Positions 1 to 7,548 are shown, counted from the first letter of the stretch. The stretch is 64,000 bases of DNA from Aequorivita aurantiaca (GCF_030410135.1 NZ_JAUGQQ010000006.1:124001-188000); one strand, 5' to 3'. A program made the numbers and translations. Notes: a model not told the origin generated them from the letters alone.

Positions 1-154
1 ATGGATTTACTATTGCTGCACGGTGCGATCCCTCCCCTGAATAGAAATCAGTTTGGTTGCCGCCCCAAAGTTTCTTTTCATAAACCTGCTCCATGGCAGC
101 CTTGGTGGGCCAGGGGGTTTTTGCGTTTTTGGGTTTGTTTTGGTTTTTGGGCAC
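1..154 (-). CDS. class I SAM-dependent methyltransferase, N-terminal fragment cut by the window edge
   Basis: Reading the minus strand from a GTG at 152-154 gives 51 codons without a stop, running off the left edge. The peptide contains PWPTKAAMEQVYEKKLWGG followed by DFYSGEGSH, a pattern I recall from the N-terminus of small flavobacterial class I methyltransferases of unknown substrate. The AdoMet-binding Rossmann core would lie outside the window. A stop (TGA, 173-175) closes the frame upstream, so GTG 154 or ATG 94 must be the start. A TACCTTTG box at 174-181 (minus) fits a -7 promoter element and favours the GTG. The family call is from memory of sequence patterns, not from a search. Confidence 0.6.
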   Translation of the reverse strand, partial: MPKNQNKPKNAKTPWPTKAAMEQVYEKKLWGGNQTDFYSGEGSHRAAIVNP

Positions 155-507
155 GGTGATGGGTATGGTTTTTCAAAGGTATTAAAAGCACATAGGTTGT
201 GAATAGATGAATCTATGAAAGGTTCACTTATCTTTCTAACCGGTTACAGTTTGATTTGTTACGTTGTTCTTCGGGAGTTTTTTGGGTGTTGTTCGAGTGT
301 TGTTCGGGAAATGCGTGTTTTTTGCTAAGAATGCCCTAAGGATTGTGGGAGGACTGTGAGGGAATCCATAAAAAACTGAAACTCGGAACATTCAGAGGAT
401 TACGAAAATTAAACCCAAACTCGGGACAACCCTGCCTTAGACCTTAAGGAGACCTTAAGGAGCACCTTGGTGGACCCTAATAAGGATATTTGAGGAAATG
501 TTATTCT
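155..507. other. intergenic stretch without a gene
   Basis: No convincing reading frame on either strand. It contains a short direct duplication (ACCTTAAGGAG twice, about 440-462) and G/T-rich sequence near 260-310. It separates the methyltransferase start from the partial copy of that start at 508-563, so it may be debris of a duplication or insertion. Confidence 0.4.
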
Positions 508-563
508 TGAATAGAAATCAGTTTGGTTGCCAGCCATGGCTTATTTCTATGAACCTGCTCCAT
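508..563 (-). pseudogene. degenerate duplicate of the methyltransferase 5' end
   Basis: This 56-base stretch matches 38-94. The first 24 bases (508-531 against 38-61) are identical; the remainder is diverged but keeps the GAACCTGCTCCAT-like end that corresponds to MEQV in the intact copy. One base is missing relative to 38-94, so the reading frame is broken after the first few codons. Homology stops at the ATG on one side and about 19 codons in on the other. It looks like a relic of a duplicated or replaced gene start and not a functional gene. The plus-strand reading frame over this place (498-698) is therefore probably accidental. Confidence 0.6.
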
Positions 564-681
564 ATTGGTTTTAGATCGACTAAAATTTCTTTTTCATATA
601 AAATCAGTATCTTAGACAGTAGAAAACCAGAATGTTATCTTCAACATCTCATAGACCGGAAACAAAATAGTAAAGCCAAGA

Positions 682-1218
682 ATGAAACCAGCTTTTAAAA
701 TAATAACAATAATTCCAATACTTATATTGCTTAGTTATTTTACGTTGAATTGGAGTAATCCAAACGTTCGTGGTTTAAGCTTCAAAAGGGCTGGAACCGA
801 TTTCACTAAATCATTTAACCCAGAACGAATTAAAATGAATCTTCCCATAATTCCAGAGAACTGGACTAACTTATGTCCTTTGCAATGTAAAATTCAAACA
901 TGGGAAAACCCTATTTTAACTTTACCTTCCCATTCCGAAAAAATTGTCATCGCAACTTATGAAACTGCGGAACTTGAAAGTGAAACTGATAAATACATTT
1001 TAAAGAAAATTGGAGAAAACTATTATCAGGTAGTAATTGAATTTTCAAAAATTAAAAATAAATGGTACTGTACTTTGAGAGAAACTTCGCCAAAACCAAA
1101 TGAAGCGAATCGCACATATTTAACAAAAACTGATGATGGAAAGATTATTGAGGAAATGACTCTTGAACAGGCAACAGATACGCTAAGAAAATACGGAATT
1201 GAAAGATTGAATTACTGA
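682..1218 (+). CDS. hypothetical membrane-anchored protein
   Basis: A 178-residue protein I do not recognise. Residues about 5-22 form one hydrophobic helix (IITIIPILILLSYF) after a short basic N-terminus, with no lipobox cysteine and no clear signal peptidase I site, so a signal anchor with the rest outside the membrane is likely. The remainder is polar with mixed alpha/beta character. It contains two cysteines close together (NLCPLQCK, about residues 61-65) that could form a disulfide or metal site. It stands alone between a gene remnant and a tandem repeat array. Codon use is AT-rich like the rest of the accessory stretch. Confidence 0.55.
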   Translation: MKPAFKIITIIPILILLSYFTLNWSNPNVRGLSFKRAGTDFTKSFNPERIKMNLPIIPENWTNLCPLQCKIQTWENPILTLPSHSEKIVIATYETAELESETDKYILKKIGENYYQVVIEFSKIKNKWYCTLRETSPKPNEANRTYLTKTDDGKIIEEMTLEQATDTLRKYGIERLNY

Positions 1219-1322
1219 TGCTCCTTTCTATTTAATACTTTTATTTTCAGCACCTATCATTTGCTCCACAGCGACTTTCCAAAAAATAACAAATTCACCT
1301 ACTCACCTATTCACAAAAGCTC

Positions 1323-1378
1323 AGCCTAAAGCCTACGACCTACAGCTTACAGCCTACAGCCTAAAGCCTACAGCCCTA
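1323..1378. repeat. tandem heptanucleotide array, eight units
   Basis: Eight consecutive 7-base units of the form AGCCTAM (consensus AGCCTAC), with single-base changes in units 3, 4 and 8. It ends directly against the -33 promoter element of the 1479 gene. Its core TAGGC, on the complementary strand, is shared with the array at 19549-19583. Confidence 0.85.
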
Positions 1379-1408
1379 TTGCCCATTAAAAATTAAAAGT
1401 TATATTTG
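1378..1408 (+). promoter_or_regulatory. Bacteroidota-type promoter for the 1479 gene
   Basis: ATTG at 1378-1381, a 19-base spacer, then TATATTTG at 1401-1408, matching the TTTG / TAnnTTTG pattern of the primary sigma factor in this phylum. Transcription should begin near 1413, leaving a leader of about 65 bases before ATG 1479. The tandem 7-base array abuts the -33 element. Confidence 0.6.
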
Positions 1409-1478
1409 GTATTCTCCCCTAATTAATAACATTAAAGGTTTCTTTAATGGGTATAAAATATTTATAAAATCCCTAAAC

Positions 1479-3329
1479 ATGAAATTAGAAAAGATTCTTG
1501 CTAATTTAAATTCTTTCGAAAAAAACTCATTCCTTAAAATCATCGATGGAATTCTAGCAAATGATCCACAAAATATTAAAGAAATTGAAAAGATTTTAAG
1601 CGACTCCAGCAAGGATTTAAAGAATATGGATAACATCAATGTTGTCAGGGTCTTTAATTTGGTTCAAGATGAATTTTCGCAATGCATTGTAGAAGAATTT
1701 GTAAACACTACATCACAATTGGATATTTTATCTGATATAATTACAAAGGATGGTAACTCTATAATGAAACAAGATTGGTTTGCACGCCTTTATGAAAAGG
1801 AGTTAAGCAAACTAGATAAAAAACTCAAAGATTTTAAAAAGACAATTGAAAGTGGAAAAGGAGATGTTTCCGAACAAAGATTTCGTGATTATAAAATCTA
1901 TCGATCTTGTTTGTCCACAGCTTATAACAACGATAAGGATAATAATCAAGAACGTAAAATAACAACTGATGAATTATCAATAATATTAACTCTTTCCCAA
2001 CAGCTGGAACTGTCACAAGAGGAGATTAAGCTTATCAATTATTTGATTATTCCTATTCAAAAACAAGACATAGATATGGTAATAAATGACCTGAAAATAA
2101 TGGGTGTTATTTTTTACTCTAAAAAGACCAGCACTATTTATGTTGCGGATGAAGTAATTCGAATATTAAGAAAGATAAGAGGCAAGGAGGTTGCTGATAA
2201 ATTCTTTAGACGCGTACTTCGTTTATTACGCGAACCTCAAATTAATGCTATTTGTAGAAAGCATCAAATTGACTGGCGTTTACCGGTAGATGAAAAAATT
2301 AAAGCCATTATTCGTGACGGCATTAAATTTTCAAATGTCCTTACGGAAGATGTGCATAAAGATGGAACGAATGTCACCGATAAGAAAAAATTTATTAATG
2401 AATTATGTGATAAAGGATTAAATATAACGCCCGCCATAAAGGGAACCTTGATAGATGAAAAAGTAAATAACCTTATAAAATACTTTGATGAAATAGAAAG
2501 AGATGAAAAAGTAGGTATTTCCATCGATGGCTATGAAAAACTTTTAATTGAATTAGGGGAAGTGCTAAAAACACTAAATGAAAGGCTGCGTATTGAATTT
2601 GAATTGCAGGATGAGAAGGTTCTAAAAAGCAATTACCTTTTGGATTACAATATAAAACCCAGAGATGTTTTGGAAATAGTTACGGGAAAAGAGCTTGAGG
2701 AATTTTGCAAAATAAAAGGCATCAAAACACGAGGCGATATTATTCAAAATATTCTCGAAAATTATAAAGATGCCGAGAATTTATATTTGGAAAACTATGA
2801 AAATATCGGTTTCAGAAATTTTAATCTTTTAAAAGAAAATGGAATAACAATTAAGGAAGCTAATTTAGGAGTTAAGTTTGAAGAACTTACCAAAACAATA
2901 TTTGAACAATTGGGCTTTAATGTTGATGAACCTTTGCGAAAGAAATTAAATACCACAAAGGATAAGGCTGATATAATCCTAAATATTGGAAACAATGAAT
3001 TGATTATTGTTGAATGCAAAACCTTAAAGGAAAGCGGTTATAATAAATTCAGTTCCGTTTCACGACAGCTGAAGGCTTACAGTAAATGTGTGGAGAATAC
3101 AGATTATAAAGTGATAAAATCCTTACTCATTTCTCCAGATTTTTCTGATGAATTTATAAAAGATTGCGGATTGGAGTACGAATTGAATCTCTCTTTGATT
3201 ACTGCATCTTCATTGGTTAAAATATTAGAAGGATTTAAGAATTCTAAACACAAACAATTCCCACATAACTTGTTGATGCGCGATGTTTTGATACAAGAGG
3301 ATAGGGTTTTGAAAGCTATTGGAAAATAA
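1479..3329 (+). CDS. hypothetical protein with SAP-like segment and C-terminal PD-(D/E)XK nuclease domain
   Basis: 616 residues, predicted cytoplasmic, no signal peptide. Residues about 464-560 look like a restriction-endonuclease/Mrr-type fold: a helix with GVKFEELTKTIFEQLGF, then KADIILNI (Asp498) and ELIIVECKT (Glu512, Lys514), the D...ExK catalytic set. Residues about 390-428 (KELEEFCKIKGIKTRGDIIQNIL) resemble a SAP or Rho-N-like nucleic-acid-binding helix pair. The first 380 residues are mostly helical and unrecognised. The layout suggests a DNA- or RNA-cleaving enzyme, possibly defensive, but no methylase, ATPase or helicase partner is adjacent. ATG 1479 is the first start after the promoter at 1378-1408. 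Base composition is visibly AT-richer than the core genome to the right. Confidence 0.75.
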   Translation: MKLEKILANLNSFEKNSFLKIIDGILANDPQNIKEIEKILSDSSKDLKNMDNINVVRVFNLVQDEFSQCIVEEFVNTTSQLDILSDIITKDGNSIMKQDWFARLYEKELSKLDKKLKDFKKTIESGKGDVSEQRFRDYKIYRSCLSTAYNNDKDNNQERKITTDELSIILTLSQQLELSQEEIKLINYLIIPIQKQDIDMVINDLKIMGVIFYSKKTSTIYVADEVIRILRKIRGKEVADKFFRRVLRLLREPQINAICRKHQIDWRLPVDEKIKAIIRDGIKFSNVLTEDVHKDGTNVTDKKKFINELCDKGLNITPAIKGTLIDEKVNNLIKYFDEIERDEKVGISIDGYEKLLIELGEVLKTLNERLRIEFELQDEKVLKSNYLLDYNIKPRDVLEIVTGKELEEFCKIKGIKTRGDIIQNILENYKDAENLYLENYENIGFRNFNLLKENGITIKEANLGVKFEELTKTIFEQLGFNVDEPLRKKLNTTKDKADIILNIGNNELIIVECKTLKESGYNKFSSVSRQLKAYSKCVENTDYKVIKSLLISPDFSDEFIKDCGLEYELNLSLITASSLVKILEGFKNSKHKQFPHNLLMRDVLIQEDRVLKAIGK

Positions 3330-3434
3330 AAACTGGGGATAGAAAGTATGGGAATCTAGTTCCTTGCTTTTTGGGTTTTGAATTTTATTACATTTAAAAT
3401 ATTAAAAATAACAATGCTAGTATAATTGGAATAA

Positions 3435-3448
3435 ATACTATATAGTAT
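3435..3448. repeat. 14-base perfect palindrome
   Basis: ATACTATATAGTAT reads the same on both strands and lies between the 616-residue gene and the GTTGGCAGTA boundary of the cassette-like unit. Together with AACAATGCTAGTATAATTGG at 3410-3429 it could be the stem tip of a shorter or decayed partner of the hairpin at 4710-4842. That is an inference. Confidence 0.35.
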
Positions 3449-3458
3449 ATATCCGCAA

Positions 3459-3478
3459 GTTGGCAGTAATTTAAGGCG
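3459..3478. repeat. left boundary of cassette-like unit
   Basis: GTTGGCAGTA at 3459-3468 is the exact reverse complement of TACTGCCAAC at 4710-4719, which opens the hairpin element on the other side of the two genes at 3501 and 4128. The match brackets a 1.25 kb unit. In integron terms this would be the 3' half-site left by the preceding cassette. The core does not fit the classical GTTRRRY consensus. Confidence 0.5.
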
Positions 3479-3500
3479 TCCTCATTAAAATTATGTAATT

Positions 3501-4121
3501 ATGAAAAGAATTCGTCAAGTTCTAAAAGATTTGAATGTAAGTTTAGAAAGAGCCCAAGAATTTATTTACGACACAACGGGAGAAAATTTAGGCGATGCAA
3601 ATTCAAAAATTACTCAAGAAATAATCGATTTACTTACAGAAAAATTTCAGGTAGATAAATTGAAAAAAAGTGCTTCAGATAAAATAAGGGAAGAAAAAAA
3701 GTTATTATTGGAAGCAAATAGATTAGCTACAATTAAGGACATTGAGAATGCCAGAAATGGATATAATACTACTACATTTAAATTAAATTATTTCTTTCAG
3801 AAATTCCATCTAATTAAATCAAGGTCTAACGATGAATGGATTGAAAACTCGAAAGAGGTTGTTATTGATGCTTTTGAGAAGATGATTGATATACATAAGG
3901 ACAAAAGACTTCCAAAAGGTTATAAACCTGAAATGACACCATATTTAGACGAATTATTTGAAAATTATTCAATTATTAAAAAAGCTTTTCACGTCACCAA
4001 AAGTCTTAAAAGCGAGTTTTCAGATAGAACAAATAGAAGAACTGAAATTGAAAACGAAAATTTTACTTGGGGTGGTTTAAGTGGCGAAGAAGCATATATT
4101 GGATATTGGAATACAGAATGA
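3501..4121 (+). CDS. hypothetical protein with IF-2 N-terminal-like domain
   Basis: 206 residues. Residues about 1-68 closely resemble the conserved N-terminal module of Bacteroidota translation initiation factor IF-2: RIRQVLKDLNVSLERAQEFI, then NSKITQEIIDLL, then KFQVDKLKKSAS and a basic REEKK stretch. The GTPase part is absent. After a lysine/glutamate-rich helix come about 130 residues of unknown, mostly helical sequence ending in a short aromatic tail (EEAYIGYWNTE). No signal peptide or membrane segment. The gene lies 6 bases before the next one and both sit between matching inverted 10-mers, so they probably move as one unit. The IF-2 module suggests binding to a partner shared with IF-2; the function is unknown. 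Confidence 0.7.
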   Translation: MKRIRQVLKDLNVSLERAQEFIYDTTGENLGDANSKITQEIIDLLTEKFQVDKLKKSASDKIREEKKLLLEANRLATIKDIENARNGYNTTTFKLNYFFQKFHLIKSRSNDEWIENSKEVVIDAFEKMIDIHKDKRLPKGYKPEMTPYLDELFENYSIIKKAFHVTKSLKSEFSDRTNRRTEIENENFTWGGLSGEEAYIGYWNTE

Positions 4122-4127
4122 TAATTT

Positions 4128-4700
4128 ATGGATATAAATTTTAAAGAAATATTTTCCTATTTGGAGACCCAAAATGTTTTTTCAACTTCAATAATTGAAT
4201 GGTGGCTTTTAAAATATTCGGATTTTTATAAACAAACCTATGGCTTTGTTTATAGCCAACATCTTTTCAAAATGGACGATGGTTCAACTGTCCGACTTCC
4301 ACCATTTGGAAAACCGACCGACGAAGAAAAATTTATTGATTTATATCAGGCTCTCGATACAATTTCGGAATTGCACAGAAACGAAAAGTATTTTGACCTA
4401 CAAATGGTCGAATATCATAAAATCAAAGATTCTCAATCTGACTTAAAAAATTGGGTTGCGGCAAACGAAAATTTTGGTTCTGAAAAATATGTTTGTTTTT
4501 TGATTGATTACTTGGACTATGATGAGAATAATAAAGAAGAACATTTAAAAATATTTCTTCTTGAATCAACTGACCTTGAAATTTATATTGACCGACAAGA
4601 TTTTAAGAATACAATAGACTTTCTCGAAACCTTTAACGAACTTTATTGGGTTCAAGAAATTTTACCTGAAAACCTGAACAAAACGAAAATAGAAATGTAG
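4128..4700 (+). CDS. hypothetical protein, second gene of cassette-like unit
   Basis: 190 residues, acidic, predicted cytoplasmic, no family recognised. It is rich in aromatic residues (IIEWWLLKYSDFYKQTYGF near residue 22-40) and in charged residues. It has one cysteine (about residue 125, KYVCFLIDYLDYDE). The start is 6 bases after the stop of the IF-2-N-like gene, so the two are almost certainly co-transcribed. The stop is 10 bases before the attC-like hairpin, the position expected for the last gene of an integron-type cassette. Pairing with the upstream gene could mean a two-component system such as toxin/antitoxin or effector/immunity, but nothing in the sequence proves it. Confidence 0.6.
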   Translation: MDINFKEIFSYLETQNVFSTSIIEWWLLKYSDFYKQTYGFVYSQHLFKMDDGSTVRLPPFGKPTDEEKFIDLYQALDTISELHRNEKYFDLQMVEYHKIKDSQSDLKNWVAANENFGSEKYVCFLIDYLDYDENNKEEHLKIFLLESTDLEIYIDRQDFKNTIDFLETFNELYWVQEILPENLNKTKIEM

Positions 4701-4709
4701 GAAAAAAAC

Positions 4710-4842
4710 TACTGCCAACAATGGCTATAAGTAATTGCTTGTTCTCGTCTATTTCTGAAAATCCTGGCGGATTTTCAGTTTGGTGTGTACTTGCAAAGTT
4801 TCGTGTTAACCCACGCAACTACTCCTAGCCGAGACCGTTAGC
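4710..4842. repeat. 130-base attC-like imperfect palindrome
   Basis: The ends pair in register: GCCAAC (4714-4719) with GTTAGC (4837-4842, one G-T), GGCTA (4723-4727) with TAGCC (4826-4830), GTAATTGC (4731-4738) with GCAACTAC (4815-4822, one G-T). The centre carries a perfect stem CTGAAAATCC (4755-4764), loop TGGC, GGATTTTCAG (4769-4778). The right arm has a few extra bases, like the bulged strand of an attC site. It directly follows a short hypothetical gene, as in cassette arrays. A terminator is less likely: there is no T-run and the structure is very long. No integrase is in the window. Confidence 0.65.
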
Positions 4843-4902
4843 TAAAATCACAAAACAAAAATCCCGCTAACTCGAGGGTCCCACTCATGATTCTCAAACC
4901 AA

Positions 4903-4933
4903 ATTGCCATTCCCCAATTAAAAACTATATTTG
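4903..4933 (+). promoter_or_regulatory. Bacteroidota-type promoter for the 5015 gene
   Basis: ATTG at 4903-4906, 19-base spacer, TATATTTG at 4926-4933. The whole element resembles the promoter at 1378-1408, including the AATTAAAA stretch before the -7 box. Predicted start of transcription near 4938, about 77 bases before ATG 5015. Confidence 0.6.
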
Positions 4934-5014
4934 ATATTGCCGCCAATTAAAAAGTTCATCCATAAAGCTTTCAATGCTGTGCGGGTTTAAAAACTAACCA
5001 AAACCTATTAATCT

Positions 5015-7096
5015 ATGTTCTTCGCTAAAGGAAAATCAAAACTTCAAAAAACAAACTATTGCTATCTTTTAATTGGAGTGCTGTTAGCAACCCAAAGCTG
5101 TAAATCGCCAAGTGAGCAAACTTCCTCACAAGCAGATTTACCTGCGGAAGAAACATATACCGTAATTATCGCGGGGGTAAAGGTTGGGCATTTAAACGTT
5201 AGCCGTTCTGGCGATACGGTTGTTACCGATTACGACTATAAAGACAATGGCAGAGGCCCAACGATTAAGGAAACCATTGTGCTCAATAACAAAGGTTTCC
5301 CCGTGCAATGGGATATTGCCGGCAATACTACTTTTGGCAACGACATAAAAGAAAGTTATAAACTGGATGGGCAGCAAGCAACTTGGACGGATGCCACGGG
5401 AGAAGGTTCGGCAAAAATGGAGCGGCCTTCCTTTTATGTAAATCAATCCGGCAGCCCGTATTCCTTGCTTATGCAGGCTCGCGTGTTGCTGAATTCAAAA
5501 GATATGAGTGTTGAAGCGTTGCCAGCGGGGCGGTTACAGCTTGCGGAATTGGAGGCCCTTACAGCAACTTCAGACGCTGGCCCAGTGAATTTGAAAAGCT
5601 ATGCTTTATCTGGATTGGATCTAAACCCTTCCTATTTTGTTTTGGATGAAAAGAAGCAGTTTTTTGCGCTAATCACGCCGCGGGTTGTCATCATTCGCTC
5701 CGGTTTTGAGAACGAGGAAAAGGCAATGCGCCTGCTTGCGGAAAAATATTCGGCAGAGCGATATGAAGATTTGCAAAAGAAATTTGCGCATAAATACAAC
5801 AAGAATATCCGCATTCGCAATGTGAAAATATTCGATCCAAAAACGTTGGCGCTGACCGATTTAGCTTCGGTATTGATAAGCGACGATAAGATAGTAAGCA
5901 TTGATGCGGCTGACGTGACTGCTGGCGAAAATGAAATGAAAATAGATGGCGCTGGCGGAACTTTGGTGGCGGGACTTTATGATATGCACGGACATATGGG
6001 CGCGAATTCTGCGCTTTTGAATGTTGCCGCTGGAGTTACTTCGGTGCGCGATATGGGCAATAACAATGATGTGTTGGACAGTCTTATCCACAAAATAGAA
6101 TCGGGCGTTCTTGCCGGGCCACGCATTACCCGATTGGGTTTTATTGAAGGGAAAAGTCCGTTTAACAGTAACAATGGAATACTTGTAACGAGCGAGGAAG
6201 AAGCACTTGCGGCAGTTCAAACTTATGCCGATATGGGATTTCACGGAGTAAAACTGTACAATAGTATGACCGGGGCCTGGGCTCCCGCAATCGTTAAAAA
6301 AGCTCACGGATTGAATATGACCGTTATGGGTCACGTTCCTGCTTTTTCCAATGCGGACGATATGCTTATGGCTGGTTTTGACGAAATGACCCACATCAAT
6401 CAAACGATGTTGGGATGGGTTTTGGAGCCAGGGGAAGACACCCGAACTTTATTGCGATTAACGGCATTACAGCGTTTGCCTGAATTGGATTTAAACAGCG
6501 CACCAGTTCAAAAAACCTTGGATTTAATGGTGAAAAATAAAGTAGCAATGGACCCAACCTTGGCAATCCACGAGTTGTTATTGCTTTCGCGGAACGGGGA
6601 AACGCAGGCAGGAGTTTTGGATTACATCGAAAATATGCCCCCCAGCGAACAGCGCGATGCAAAAATGGCCATGGCGAGCATCGCAAATGAAACCGAAGAT
6701 AAAGCCTACCGGGGCGCGTATAATAAAATTGTGGAAGCCTTAAAAATGATGACGGAACGCGGCATTTTAATTGTGCCCGGCACCGATTTGGGCGGCGCAC
6801 TTACGCTACACAGGGAATTGGAACTTTACCAACAATTGGGATACACCCCAGCGGAATTATTAAAATTGGGCAGCTATGATATGGCGCAATATCTTGGGCA
6901 AAAGGACCGAGGTACTATTGAAGTAGGAATGCTTGCCGATTTCTTTTTAGTTCCAGGCGATCCAACGAAAGATTTAAAGGCAATCAAAAAGATTTCAATA
7001 GTTTCCCGCGGCGGGGTTATTTATTTTCCGAGTGAAATATATCCTGAGTTTGGGATTAAGCCATTTATGGAAAAGCCTGGGGTTAAAGAGAAATAA
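5015..7096 (+). CDS. amidohydrolase-family lipoprotein
   Basis: 693 residues. The N-terminus has a basic stretch, a hydrophobic helix and a lipobox ending at Cys (LLATQSCKS, about residue 29), so it is probably a lipoprotein. Residues about 45-270 are a beta-rich extension of unknown role. The amidohydrolase domain follows: the metal-site HxH in DMHGHMG (His325, His327), VTSVRDMG, GVKLYNS with a candidate bridging lysine, GHVPAFS, and PGTDLGG near residue 590 with the last metal-binding Asp. The C-terminal part GTIEVGMLADFFLVPGDP is the usual closing strand of the composite beta domain. The family includes imidazolonepropionase- and prolidase-like enzymes; the substrate cannot be told. Clearly more GC-rich than the genes to its left. 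Confidence 0.85.
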   Translation: MFFAKGKSKLQKTNYCYLLIGVLLATQSCKSPSEQTSSQADLPAEETYTVIIAGVKVGHLNVSRSGDTVVTDYDYKDNGRGPTIKETIVLNNKGFPVQWDIAGNTTFGNDIKESYKLDGQQATWTDATGEGSAKMERPSFYVNQSGSPYSLLMQARVLLNSKDMSVEALPAGRLQLAELEALTATSDAGPVNLKSYALSGLDLNPSYFVLDEKKQFFALITPRVVIIRSGFENEEKAMRLLAEKYSAERYEDLQKKFAHKYNKNIRIRNVKIFDPKTLALTDLASVLISDDKIVSIDAADVTAGENEMKIDGAGGTLVAGLYDMHGHMGANSALLNVAAGVTSVRDMGNNNDVLDSLIHKIESGVLAGPRITRLGFIEGKSPFNSNNGILVTSEEEALAAVQTYADMGFHGVKLYNSMTGAWAPAIVKKAHGLNMTVMGHVPAFSNADDMLMAGFDEMTHINQTMLGWVLEPGEDTRTLLRLTALQRLPELDLNSAPVQKTLDLMVKNKVAMDPTLAIHELLLLSRNGETQAGVLDYIENMPPSEQRDAKMAMASIANETEDKAYRGAYNKIVEALKMMTERGILIVPGTDLGGALTLHRELELYQQLGYTPAELLKLGSYDMAQYLGQKDRGTIEVGMLADFFLVPGDPTKDLKAIKKISIVSRGGVIYFPSEIYPEFGIKPFMEKPGVKEK

Positions 7097-7128
7097 ATAG
7101 TATTTTAAACTTAGTAAAAAGCTAAAAA

Positions 7129-7512
7129 ATGAAACTTTACACTTCACTTCCGAAAGGACTAAAACCTTTTTACGATATAGAGCTCGAAAATTACCGAAAG
7201 GAATTCTCTAGCGGAAATTTAAAAAAGGCTTGGAATCATTTGGAAAGAGCGCATATACTCGGTCAAAATTATCCATACGCCCACACCTTTGTGCATTGGA
7301 AAATGTTGCAATTTGGGTTTAAGATTAAAAGTGGAAAGGAAATCCTCGGACAAATTCCGCGCTTGATTTTTGGTGGTATTAAATCCTTTGTTGGGAAAAT
7401 TCCTGTCGGCAATCCTGGCGGCGCCAATGTTCCCCCTTTAAAATCCTTTCCGATAGAAAAAGAGTTGCAAGATATTTTTAAAAAAGCGGGAGTTAGGGCT
7501 AACCAAGTTTGA
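7129..7512 (+). CDS. DUF3703 family protein
   Basis: 127 residues, cytoplasmic. The pattern is that of DUF3703 proteins: PKGLKPFYDIELENYRKEF, NLKKAWNHLERAHILGQNYPYAHTFVHWKML, then a glycine/proline loop (GKIPVGNPGGANVPP) before a final helix. The paired His residues in the AHILGQ..HTFVHW region may bind a ligand. Function unknown. It begins 32 bases after the amidohydrolase stop and may share its transcript. Confidence 0.75.
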   Translation: MKLYTSLPKGLKPFYDIELENYRKEFSSGNLKKAWNHLERAHILGQNYPYAHTFVHWKMLQFGFKIKSGKEILGQIPRLIFGGIKSFVGKIPVGNPGGANVPPLKSFPIEKELQDIFKKAGVRANQV

Positions 7513-7548
7513 GACCTACCAAGTAAAACATAACTGCTATTTTAAAAT

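Noticed and set aside
1-159. Plus-strand frame starting MDLLLLHGAI, like an alpha/beta-hydrolase core
   Set aside because: The minus strand of the same bases encodes a far better methyltransferase N-terminus (PWPTKAAMEQVYEKKLWGG, DFYSGEGSH). The hydrolase likeness is only 10 residues and the rest is unlike any hydrolase.
498-698. 66-codon plus-strand frame
   Set aside because: It runs through the degenerate methyltransferase fragment on the opposite strand and overlaps the start of the 682 gene; its composition is not protein-like.
4710-4842. Rho-independent terminator
   Set aside because: The palindrome is over 130 bases with bulges and is not followed by a T-run; an attC-like site fits better.
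5861-6403. 180-codon minus-strand frame inside the amidohydrolase
   Set aside because: It is the opposite strand of a well-supported conserved enzyme, without a family pattern of its own.
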